64,000 bases of DNA from Limanda limanda (Eukaryota; Chordata; Actinopteri; Pleuronectiformes; Pleuronectidae), in the NCBI RefSeq assembly GCF_963576545.1, contig NW_026870395.1, positions 1 through 64,000 on the forward strand, given 5' to 3'. Shown here one piece after another: positions 1 through 8,668 of the stretch; position 1 is the first letter of the stretch, and each line of letters opens with the position of its first letter. Position numbers and translations under genes: made by a program. The notes below the pieces were generated by a model. That model was not told where the DNA came from and made no database searches. It saw only the letters and a list, made by a program, of their open reading frames with translations.

Positions 1-20
1 GATGGTACCGATCGATGCGC

Positions 21-46
21 GCTACCCCATTTAGTGGGGGTAGAGC
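21..46 (+). other. Bulged hairpin in head 1 (type copy)
   Basis: GCTACCCCA (21-29) can pair with TGGGGGTAGAGC (35-46) as a 9-bp stem with two single-base bulges (one G, one A) and loop TTTAG. The common dimer variant GCAACCCCA replaces a T-A pair with A-A and weakens the base of the stem. The element recurs in every M and B. Its conservation may simply reflect homogenisation of the repeat. Confidence 0.6.
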
Positions 47-53
47 CTACTTG

Positions 54-98
54 CAAGTCTCTCCGACCTTCACAAAAAAAGTTATTCAAGAATATCTC
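54..98 (+). repeat. Invariant 45-bp core shared by all modules (type copy)
   Basis: The core runs from CAAGTCTCTCCGACC to AAGAATATCTC and is the same in B, C and M, whereas the flanking heads match at only about two thirds of positions. It includes an A7 tract (74-80) and a near-perfect palindrome TATTC-AA-GAATA (83-94). There are 398 complete cores plus the one in the terminal partial unit. I noticed only six kinds of substitution: at 1,197 and its copies, 19,808, 20,301, 21,588, 26,880 and 39,861. The sharp change in similarity at both edges makes it the natural site for recombination between unlike modules. A protein-binding role is possible but not shown. Confidence 0.9.
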
Positions 99-124
99 CT
101 CAGATTTGGGGGAATTTCGTCGGT

Positions 125-143
125 CGACCTCTTCCGAAGGTCG
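125..143 (+). other. Hairpin in B tail (type copy)
   Basis: CGACCT (125-130) and AGGTCG (138-143) form a perfect 6-bp inverted repeat around a 7-base loop CTTCCGA. Many B units have CTTTCGA in the loop, and a few (from 18,128) have CTTCCAA. The stem itself is unchanged in most copies. A G-to-A-type change at 28,714 and its copies disrupts it. Confidence 0.6.
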
Positions 144-273
144 TACAAGCTCGGGGATGGTACCAATCGATCCGCAGGACCCAAATTAGTCCAGATGCAA
201 CCACTTTCCAAGTCTCTCCGACCTTCACAAAAAAAGTTATTCAAGAATATCTCTTTCTCCTATGTGCTTTCAT

Positions 274-294
274 CCCTAACCCTAACCCTAACCC
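274..294 (+). repeat. Interstitial telomere tract (CCCTAA)3CCC in module C
   Basis: The tract is three CCCTAA units plus CCC, 21 bp, at module positions 119-139. The - strand reads GGGTTAGGG..., with exactly four GGG runs. This is the smallest number able to fold an intramolecular telomeric G-quadruplex, and it leaves the + strand able to form an i-motif. TTAGGG is also the recognition sequence of TRF/Taz1/Tbf1-type Myb proteins, so each unit could in principle bind one. Neither fold nor binding is demonstrated here. Confidence 0.93.
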
Positions 295-295
295 T

Positions 296-308
296 TCCGA
301 AAGTCGGA
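296..308 (+). other. Small hairpin just after each telomere tract (type copy)
   Basis: TCCGA (296-300) and TCGGA (304-308) pair around AAG directly downstream of the CCCTAA tract. The element occurs in every C and M. It is broken on one arm by CCAAAAG at 6,886 and its copies, and on the other by AGTCAGAG at 21,985 and 23,917. It is short, so its structural significance is uncertain. Confidence 0.5.
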
Positions 309-318
309 GAAGCTCAAG

Positions 319-481
319 GATGGTACCGATCGATGCGCGCTACCCCATTTAGTGGGGGTAGAGCCTACTTGCAAGTCTCTCCGACCTTCACAAAAAAAGT
401 TATTCAAGAATATCTCTTTCTCCTATGTGCTTTCATCCCTAACCCTAACCCTAACCCTTCCGAAAGTCGGAGAAGCTCAAG
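319..481 (+). repeat. Type example of module M (163-bp telomeric monomer)
   Basis: M joins head 1, as in B, to the core and the telomeric tail, as in C. It is therefore exactly what remains if 155 bp are deleted from a dimer between the two identical cores. It is the commonest unit (170 copies), occurring singly between dimers or in runs of up to six. Its head nearly always reads GCGCTACC, whereas heads in dimers mostly read GCGCAACC. Existing M units are thus mainly copied from other M units and are not repeatedly made anew from neighbouring dimers. Confidence 0.95.
437..457 (+). repeat. Interstitial telomere tract (CCCTAA)3CCC in module M
   Basis: This is the same 21-bp tract as in module C, at the same module offset and with the same flanks (TTTCAT before it, TTCCGAAAG after it). 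One such tract recurs every 163 bp in M runs, and at 318-bp spacing across successive dimers. All 284 tracts have the C-rich strand on +. Confidence 0.93.
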
Positions 482-1117
482 GATGGTACCGATCGATGCG
501 CGCAACCCCATTTAGTGGGGGTAGAGCCTACTTGCAAGTCTCTCCGACCTTCACAAAAAAAGTTATTCAAGAATATCTCCTCAGATTTGGGGGAATTTCG
601 TCGGTCGACCTCTTTCGAAGGTCGTACAAGCTCGGGGATGGTACCAATCGATCCGCAGGACCCAAATTAGTCCAGATGCAACCACTTTCCAAGTCTCTCC
701 GACCTTCACAAAAAAAGTTATTCAAGAATATCTCTTTCTCCTATGTGCTTTCATCCCTAACCCTAACCCTAACCCTTCCGAAAGTCGGAGAAGCTCAAGG
801 ATGGTACCGATCGATGCGCGCTACCCCATTTAGTGGGGGTAGAGCCTACTTGCAAGTCTCTCCGACCTTCACAAAAAAAGTTATTCAAGAATATCTCCTC
901 AGATTTGGGGGAATTTCGTCGGTCGACCTCTTCCGAAGGTCGTACAAGCTCGGGGATGGTACCAATCGATCTGCAGGTCCCAAATTAGTCCAGATGCAAC
1001 CACTTTCCAAGTCTCTCCGACCTTCACAAAAAAAGTTATTCAAGAATATCTCTTTCTCCTATGTGCTTTCATCCCTAACCCTAACCCTAACCCTTCCGAA
1101 AGTCGGAGAAGCTCAAG

Positions 1118-1280
1118 GATGGTACCGATCGATGCGCGCTACCCCATTTAGTGGGGGTAGAGCCTACTTGCAAGTCTCTCCGACCTTCACAAAAAACGTT
1201 ATTCAAGAATATCTCTTTCTCCTATGTGCTTTCATCCCTAACCCTAACCCTAACCCTTCCGAAAGTCGGAGAAGCTCAAG
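1118..1280 (+). repeat. Marker monomer with core change AAAAAACG
   Basis: A-to-C at 1,197 shortens the A tract. I find this change in eight M units: 1,118, 2,561, 29,209, 31,608, 36,088, 41,055, 42,335 and 43,778. Each follows two consecutive dimers and precedes another dimer. It therefore tags a recurring D-D-M-D-M cassette of 1,280 bp. Confidence 0.88.
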
Positions 1281-3204
1281 GATGGTACCGATCGATGCGC
1301 GCTACCCCATTTAGTGGGGGTAGAGCCTACTTGCAAGTCTCTCCGACCTTCACAAAAAAAGTTATTCAAGAATATCTCCTCAGATTTGGGGGAATTTCGT
1401 CGGTCGACCTCTTCCGAAGGTCGTACAAGCTCGGGGATGGTACCAATCGATCCGCAGGACCCAAATTAGTCCAGATGCAACCACTTTCCAAGTCTCTCCG
1501 ACCTTCACAAAAAAAGTTATTCAAGAATATCTCTTTCTCCTATGTGCTTTCATCCCTAACCCTAACCCTAACCCTTCCGAAAGTCGGAGAAGCTCAAGGA
1601 TGGTACCGATCGATGCGCGCTACCCCATTTAGTGGGGGTAGAGCCTACTTGCAAGTCTCTCCGACCTTCACAAAAAAAGTTATTCAAGAATATCTCTTTC
1701 TCCTATGTGCTTTCATCCCTAACCCTAACCCTAACCCTTCCGAAAGTCGGAGAAGCTCAGGGATGGTACCGATCGATGCGCGCTACCCCATTTAGTGGGG
1801 GTAGAGCCTACTTGCAAGTCTCTCCGACCTTCACAAAAAAAGTTATTCAAGAATATCTCTTTCTCCTATGTGCTTTCATCCCTAACCCTAACCCTAACCC
1901 TTCCGAAAGTCGGAGAAGCTCAAGGATGGTACCGATCGATGCGCGCTACCCCATTTAGTGGGGGTAGAGCCTACTTGCAAGTCTCTCCGACCTTCACAAA
2001 AAAAGTTATTCAAGAATATCTCCTCAGATTTGGGGGAATTTCGTCGGTCGACCTCTTCCGAAGGTCGTACAAGCTCGGGGATGGTACCAATCGATCCGCA
2101 GGACCCAAATTAGTCCAGATGCAACCACTTTCCAAGTCTCTCCGACCTTCACAAAAAAAGTTATTCAAGAATATCTCTTTCTCCTATGTGCTTTCATCCC
2201 TAACCCTAACCCTAACCCTTCCGAAAGTCGGAGAAGCTCAAGGATGGTACCGATCGATGCGCGCTACCCCATTTAGTGGGGGTAGAGCCTACTTGCAAGT
2301 CTCTCCGACCTTCACAAAAAAAGTTATTCAAGAATATCTCCTCAGATTTGGGGGAATTTCGTCGGTCGACCTCTTCCGAAGGTCGTACAAGCTCGGGGAT
2401 GGTACCAATCGATCTGCAGGTCCCAAATTAGTCCAGATGCAACCACTTTCCAAGTCTCTCCGACCTTCACAAAAAAAGTTATTCAAGAATATCTCTTTCT
2501 CCTATGTGCTTTCATCCCTAACCCTAACCCTAACCCTTCCGAAAGTCGGAGAAGCTCAAGGATGGTACCGATCGATGCGCGCTACCCCATTTAGTGGGGG
2601 TAGAGCCTACTTGCAAGTCTCTCCGACCTTCACAAAAAACGTTATTCAAGAATATCTCTTTCTCCTATGTGCTTTCATCCCTAACCCTAACCCTAACCCT
2701 TCCGAAAGTCGGAGAAGCTCAAGGATGGTACCGATCGATGCGCGCTACCCCATTTAGTGGGGGTAGAGCCTACTTGCAAGTCTCTCCGACCTTCACAAAA
2801 AAAGTTATTCAAGAATATCTCCTCAGATTTGGGGGAATTTCGTCGGTCGACCTCTTCCGAAGGTCGTACAAGCTCGGGGATGGTACCAATCGATCCGCAG
2901 GACCCAAATTAGTCCAGATGCAACCACTTTCCAAGTCTCTCCGACCTTCACAAAAAAAGTTATTCAAGAATATCTCTTTCTCCTATGTGCTTTCATCCCT
3001 AACCCTAACCCTAACCCTTCCGAAAGTCGGAGAAGCTCAAAGATGGTACCGATCGATGCGCGCTACCCCATTTAGTGGGGGTAGAGCCTACTTGCAAGTC
3101 TCTCCGACCTTCACAAAAAAAGTTATTCAAGAATATCTCTTTCTCCTATGTGCTTTCATCCCTAACCCTAACCCTAACCCTTCCGAAAGTCGGAGAAGCT
3201 CAGG

Positions 3205-5935
3205 GATGGTACCGATCGATGCGCGCTACCCCATTTAGTGGGGGTAGAGCCTACTTGCAAGTCTCTCCGACCTTCACAAAAAAAGTTATTCAAGAATATC
3301 TCTTTCTCCTATGTGCTTTCATCCCTAACCCTAACCCTAACCCTTCCGAAAGTCGGAGAAGCTCAAGGATGGTACCGATCGATGCGCGCTACCCCATTTA
3401 GTGGGGGTAGAGCCTACTTGCAAGTCTCTCCGACCTTCACAAAAAAAGTTATTCAAGAATATCTCTTTCTCCTATGTGCTTTCATCCCTAACCCTAACCC
3501 TAACCCTTCCGAAAGTCGGAGAAGCTCAAGGATGGTACCGATCGATGTGCGCAACCCCATTTAGTGGGGGTAGAGCCTACTTGCAAGTCTCTCCGACCTT
3601 CACAAAAAAAGTTATTCAAGAATATCTCCTCAGATTTGGGGGAATTTCGTCGGTCGACCTCTTTCGAAGGTCGTACAAGCTCGGGGATGGTACCAATCGA
3701 TCCGCAGGACCCAAATTAGTCCAGATGCAACCACTTTCCAAGTCTCTCCGACCTTCACAAAAAAAGTTATTCAAGAATATCTCTTTCTCCTATGTGCTTT
3801 CATCCCTAACCCTAACCCTAACCCTTCCGAAAGTCGGAGAAGCTCAAGGATGGTACTGATCGATGCGCGCTACCCCATTTAGTGGGGGTAGAGCCTACTT
3901 GCAAGTCTCTCCGACCTTCACAAAAAAAGTTATTCAAGAATATCTCTTTCTCCTATGTGCTTTCATCCCTAACCCTAACCCTAACCCTTCCGAAAGTCGG
4001 AGAAGCTCAAGGATGGTACCGATCGATGCGCGCAACCCCATTTAGTGGGGGTAGAGCCTACTTGCAAGTCTCTCCGACCTTCACAAAAAAAGTTATTCAA
4101 GAATATCTCCTCAGATTTGGGGGAATTTCGTCGGTCGACCTCTTCCGAAGGTCGTACAAGCTCGGGGATGGTACCAATCGATCTGCAGGACCCAAATTAG
4201 TCCAGATGCAACCACTTTCCAAGTCTCTCCGACCTTCACAAAAAAAGTTATTCAAGAATATCTCTTTCTCCTATGTGCTTTCATCCCTAACCCTAACCCT
4301 AACCCTTCCGAAAGTCGGAGAAGCTCAAGGATGGTACTGATCGATGCGCGCTACCCCATTTAGTGGGGGTAGAGCCTACTTGCAAGTCTCTCCGACCTTC
4401 ACAAAAAAAGTTATTCAAGAATATCTCTTTCTCCTATGTGCTTTCATCCCTAACCCTAACCCTAACCCTTCCGAAAGTCGGAGAAGCTCAAGGATGGTAC
4501 CGATCGATGTGCGCAACCCCATTTAGTGGGGGTAGAGCCTACTTGCAAGTCTCTCCGACCTTCACAAAAAAAGTTATTCAAGAATATCTCCTCAGATTTG
4601 GGGGAATTTCGTCGGTCGACCTCTTTCGAAGGTCGTACAAGCTCGGGGATGGTACCAATCGATCCGCAGGACCCAAATTAGTCCAGATGCAACCACTTTC
4701 CAAGTCTCTCCGACCTTCACAAAAAAAGTTATTCAAGAATATCTCTTTCTCCTATGTGCTTTCATCCCTAACCCTAACCCTAACCCTTCCGAAAGTCGGA
4801 GAAGCTCAAGGATGGTACCGATCGATGCGCGCTACCCCATTTAGTGGGGGTAGAGCCTACTTGCAAGTCTCTCCGACCTTCACAAAAAAAGTTATTCAAG
4901 AATATCTCTTTCTCCTATGTGCTTTCATCCCTAACCCTAACCCTAACCCTTCCGAAAGTCGGAGAAGCTCAAGGATGGTACCGATCGATGCGCGCAACCC
5001 CATTTAGTGGGGGTAGAGCCTACTTGCAAGTCTCTCCGACCTTCACAAAAAAAGTTATTCAAGAATATCTCCTCAGATTTGGGGGAATTTCGTCGGTCGA
5101 CCTCTTCCGAAGGTCGTACAAGCTCGGGGATGGTACCAATCGATCCGCAGGACCCAAATTAATCCAGATGCAACCACTTTCCAAGTCTCTCCGACCTTCA
5201 CAAAAAAAGTTATTCAAGAATATCTCTTTCTCCTATGTGCTTTCATCCCTAACCCTAACCCTAACCCTTCCGAAAGTCGGAGAAGCTCAAGGATGGTACC
5301 GATCGATGCGCGCTACCCCATTTAGTGGGGGTAGAGCCTACTTGCAAGTCTCTCCGACCTTCACAAAAAAAGTTATTCAAGAATATCTCTTTCTCCTATG
5401 TGCTTTCATCCCTAACCCTAACCCTAACCCTTCCGAAAGTCGGAGAAGCTCAAGGATGGTACCGATCGATGCGCGCAACCCCATTTAGTGGGGGTAGAGC
5501 CTACTTGCAAGTCTCTCCGACCTTCACAAAAAAAGTTATTCAAGAATATCTCCTCAGATTTGGGGGAATTTCGTCGGTCGACCTCTTTCGAAGGTCGTAC
5601 AAGCTCGGGGATGGTACCAATCGATCCGCAGGACCCAAATTAGTCCAGATGCAACCACTTTCCAAGTCTCTCCGACCTTCACAAAAAAAGTTATTCAAGA
5701 ATATCTCTTTCTCCTATGTGCTTTCATCCCTAACCCTAACCCTAACCCTTCCGAAAGTCGGAGAAGCTCAAGGATGGTACCGATCGATGTGCGCTACCCC
5801 ATTTAGTGGGGGTAGAGCCTACTTGCAAGTCTCTCCGACCTTCACAAAAAAAGTTATTCAAGAATATCTCTTTCTCCTATGTGCTTTCATCCCTAACCCT
5901 AACCCTAACCCTTCCGAAAGTCGGAGAAGCTCAAG
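3205..5935 (+). repeat. Alternating M/D block, older relative of 7,069-9,793
   Basis: Unit order is M3205 M3368 D3531 M3849 D4012 M4330 D4493 M4811 D4974 M5292 D5455 M5773. The same order appears 3,864 bp downstream (M7069 to D8357), becoming 3,858 bp after D8357 loses a telomere repeat. Shared markers include GGTACTGATC at 3,849/7,713 and AATCCAG in 4,974/8,832. Differences (GTGTGC and TTAGTGCAG in D7395, CATCGG in D8832, GGTACT only in M4330) show this duplication is older than the 5,309-bp one. The block recurs at 44,422-47,152. Confidence 0.82.
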
Positions 5936-6098
5936 GAAGGTACCGATCGATGTGAGCTACCCCATTTAGTGGGGGTAGAGCCTACTTGCAAGTCTCTCCG
6001 ACCTTCACAAAAAAAGTTATTCAAGAATATCTCTTTCTCCTATGTGCTTTCATCCCTAACCCTAACCCTAACCCTTCCGAAAGTCGGAGAAGCTCAAG
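5936..6098 (+). repeat. Marker monomer with GAAGGTACC and GTGAGC head
   Basis: The head differs from consensus at three positions (GAAGG for GATGG, GTGAGC for GCGCGC). Fourteen M units carry it: 5,936, 6,906, 9,794, 11,245, 12,215, 15,103, 47,153, 48,123, 51,011, 52,462, 53,432, 55,195, 56,165 and 59,053. All lie in the 5.3-kb higher-order family. It is the best single marker of that family and is absent from 16.5-47.1 kb. Confidence 0.9.
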
Positions 6099-8356
6099 GA
6101 TGGTACCGATCGATGCGCGCTACCCCATTTAGTGGGGGTAGAGCCTACTTGCAAGTCTCTCCGACCTTCACAAAAAAAGTTATTCAAGAATATCTCTTTC
6201 TCCTATGTGCTTTCATCCCTAACCCTAACCCTAACCCTTCCGAAAGTCGGAGAAGCTCAAGGATGGTACCGATCGATGCGCGCTACCCCATTTAGTGGGG
6301 GTAGAGCCTACTTGCAAGTCTCTCCGACCTTCACAAAAAAAGTTATTCAAGAATATCTCTTTCTCCTATGTGCTTTCATCCCTAACCCTAACCCTAACCC
6401 TTCCGAAAGTCGGAGAAGCTCAAGGATGGTACCGATCGATGTGCGCAACCCCATTTAGTGGGGGTAGAGCCTACTTGCAAGTCTCTCCGACCTTCACAAA
6501 AAAAGTTATTCAAGAATATCTCCTCAGATTTGGGGGAATTTCGTCGGTCGACCTCTTTCGAAGGTCGTACAAGCTCGGGGATGGTACCAATCGATCCGCA
6601 GGACCCAAATTAGTCCAGATGCAACCACTTTCCAAGTCTCTCCGACCTTCACAAAAAAAGTTATTCAAGAATATCTCTTTCTCCTATGTGCTTTCATCCC
6701 TAACCCTAACCCTAACCCTTCCGAAAGTCGGAGAAGCTCAAGGATGGTACCGATCGATGTGCGCTACCCCATTTAGTGGGGGTAGAGCCTACTTGCAAGT
6801 CTCTCCGACCTTCACAAAAAAAGTTATTCAAGAATATCTCTTTCTCCTATGTGCTTTCATCCCTAACCCTAACCCTAACCCTTCCAAAAGTCGGAGAAGC
6901 TCAAGGAAGGTACCGATCGATGTGAGCTACCCCATTTAGTGGGGGTAGAGCCTACTTGCAAGTCTCTCCGACCTTCACAAAAAAAGTTATTCAAGAATAT
7001 CTCTTTCTCCTATGTGCTTTCATCCCTAACCCTAACCCTAACCCTTCCGAAAGTCGGAGAAGCTCAAGGATGGTACCGATCGATGCGCGCTACCCCATTT
7101 AGTGGGGGTAGAGCCTACTTGCAAGTCTCTCCGACCTTCACAAAAAAAGTTATTCAAGAATATCTCTTTCTCCTATGTGCTTTCATCCCTAACCCTAACC
7201 CTAACCCTTCCGAAAGTCGGAGAAGCTCAAGGATGGTACCGATCGATGCGCGCTACCCCATTTAGTGGGGGTAGAGCCTACTTGCAAGTCTCTCCGACCT
7301 TCACAAAAAAAGTTATTCAAGAATATCTCTTTCTCCTATGTGCTTTCATCCCTAACCCTAACCCTAACCCTTCCGAAAGTCGGAGAAGCTCAAGGATGGT
7401 ACCGATCGATGTGTGCAACCCCATTTAGTGGGGGTAGAGCCTACTTGCAAGTCTCTCCGACCTTCACAAAAAAAGTTATTCAAGAATATCTCCTCAGATT
7501 TGGGGGAATTTCGTCGGTCGACCTCTTTCGAAGGTCGTACAAGCTCGGGGATGGTACCAATCGATCCGCAGGACCCAAATTAGTGCAGATGCAACCACTT
7601 TCCAAGTCTCTCCGACCTTCACAAAAAAAGTTATTCAAGAATATCTCTTTCTCCTATGTGCTTTCATCCCTAACCCTAACCCTAACCCTTCCGAAAGTCG
7701 GAGAAGCTCAAGGATGGTACTGATCGATGCGCGCTACCCCATTTAGTGGGGGTAGAGCCTACTTGCAAGTCTCTCCGACCTTCACAAAAAAAGTTATTCA
7801 AGAATATCTCTTTCTCCTATGTGCTTTCATCCCTAACCCTAACCCTAACCCTTCCGAAAGTCGGAGAAGCTCAAGGATGGTACCGATCGATGCGCGCAAC
7901 CCCATTTAGTGGGGGTAGAGCCTACTTGCAAGTCTCTCCGACCTTCACAAAAAAAGTTATTCAAGAATATCTCCTCAGATTTGGGGGAATTTCGTCGGTC
8001 GACCTCTTCCGAAGGTCGTACAAGCTCGGGGATGGTACCAATCGATCCGCAGGACCCAAATTAGTCCAGATGCAACCACTTTCCAAGTCTCTCCGACCTT
8101 CACAAAAAAAGTTATTCAAGAATATCTCTTTCTCCTATGTGCTTTCATCCCTAACCCTAACCCTAACCCTTCCGAAAGTCGGAGAAGCTCAAGGATGGTA
8201 CCGATCGATGCGCGCTACCCCATTTAGTGGGGGTAGAGCCTACTTGCAAGTCTCTCCGACCTTCACAAAAAAAGTTATTCAAGAATATCTCTTTCTCCTA
8301 TGTGCTTTCATCCCTAACCCTAACCCTAACCCTTCCGAAAGTCGGAGAAGCTCAAG

Positions 8357-8668
8357 GATGGTACCGATCGATGTGCGCAACCCCATTTAGTGGGGGTAGA
8401 GCCTACTTGCAAGTCTCTCCGACCTTCACAAAAAAAGTTATTCAAGAATATCTCCTCAGATTTGGGGGAATTTCGTCGGTCGACCTCTTTCGAAGGTCGT
8501 ACAAGCTCGGGGATGGTACCAATCGATCCGCAGGACCCAAATTAGTCCAGATGCAACCACTTTCCAAGTCTCTCCGACCTTCACAAAAAAAGTTATTCAA
8601 GAATATCTCTTTCTCCTATGTGCTTTCATCCCTAACCCTAACCCTTCCGAAAGTCGGAGAAGCTCAAG
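8357..8668 (+). repeat. Short dimer (312 bp), two-repeat telomere tract
   Basis: The tract at 8,630-8,644 is (CCCTAA)2CCC, one repeat fewer than normal, leaving three CCC runs. Carried by duplication to 13,666, 49,574 and 57,616. The equivalent older unit D4493 has the full tract, so the loss happened after the 3.86-kb duplication. Confidence 0.92.

Larger units (their letters stand above)
1..155 (+). repeat. Type example of module B (155 bp, no telomere tract)
   Basis: Module B is the first half of the 318-bp dimer. It consists of head 1 (1-53, beginning GATGGTACCGATCGATG), the shared 45-bp core (54-98) and a 57-bp tail (99-155) that starts CTCAGATTTGGGGG and contains a GTCGAC motif. Its tail carries no CCCTAA. 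The last ~24 bp of the tail (CTTCCGAAGGTCG... GCTC) is recognisably related to the end of the telomeric tail (CTTCCGAAAGTCG... GCTC), so the tails are diverged relatives that differ mainly in their middle. B is always followed by module C. Its head usually reads GCGCAACC and less often GCGCTACC, and its tail alternates between CTTCCGAAGG and CTTTCGAAGG. These are useful haplotype markers. Confidence 0.95.
156..318 (+). repeat. Type example of module C (163 bp, telomere tract)
   Basis: Module C is the second half of the dimer. Head 2 (156-208, beginning GATGGTACCAATCGATCCGC) is the same length as head 1 but matches it at only 35 of 53 positions by eye. The core (209-253) is identical to that of B. 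The tail (254-318) holds (CCCTAA)3CCC at 274-294 and a small hairpin after it. C was never seen without B in front of it, and head 2 was never seen joined to the B-type tail. With B it forms the 318-bp dimer, which is a multiple of three. This explains why reading frames run on through it. Confidence 0.95.
1..3204 (+). repeat. Dimer-rich block with 1,443-bp imperfect duplication
   Basis: Unit order is D1 M319 D482 D800 M1118 D1281 M1599 M1762 D1925 D2243 M2561 D2724 M3042. Units from 319 recur from 1,762 at +1,443, including the CTGCAGGTCC variant in D800 and D2243 and the core change AAAAAACG in M1118 and M2561. D482 (GCAACC, CTTTCGAAGG) differs from D1925 (GCTACC, CTTCCGAAGG), so the first unit of the two copies is not identical. 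The whole block recurs at 41,218-44,421. Confidence 0.88.

Noticed and set aside
1..98. CENP-B box or a known centromere motif
   Set aside because: No sequence resembling the CENP-B box was found in any module. Centromere identity is neither supported nor excluded.
274..294. True chromosome end or telomere
   Set aside because: The tracts are only 15-21 bp and are embedded in satellite on both sides, so they are interstitial.
1..318. Simple restriction-site features (GGTACC, ATCGAT, CGATCG, GTCGAC) as functional elements
   Set aside because: They recur once per unit because the unit recurs. They are useful as markers only.
15..515. Possible surface-protein-like repeat protein
   Set aside because: The repeated peptide is simply the satellite in translation. 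Length changes are always six bases because the telomere repeat is six bases, so preserved frame is not evidence of selection.
352..1314. Long + strand ORFs (up to 320 codons) and some 150 similar ones across the array
   Set aside because: They are a by-product of the repeat. The 318-bp dimer keeps frame, the 163-bp unit shifts frame by one, and stop codons fall at a fixed place in head 1. Successive ORFs overlap, read the same DNA in different frames, start at internal GTG or ATG codons of the repeat, and include translated telomere tracts. There is no codon-level conservation, no start context and no domain.
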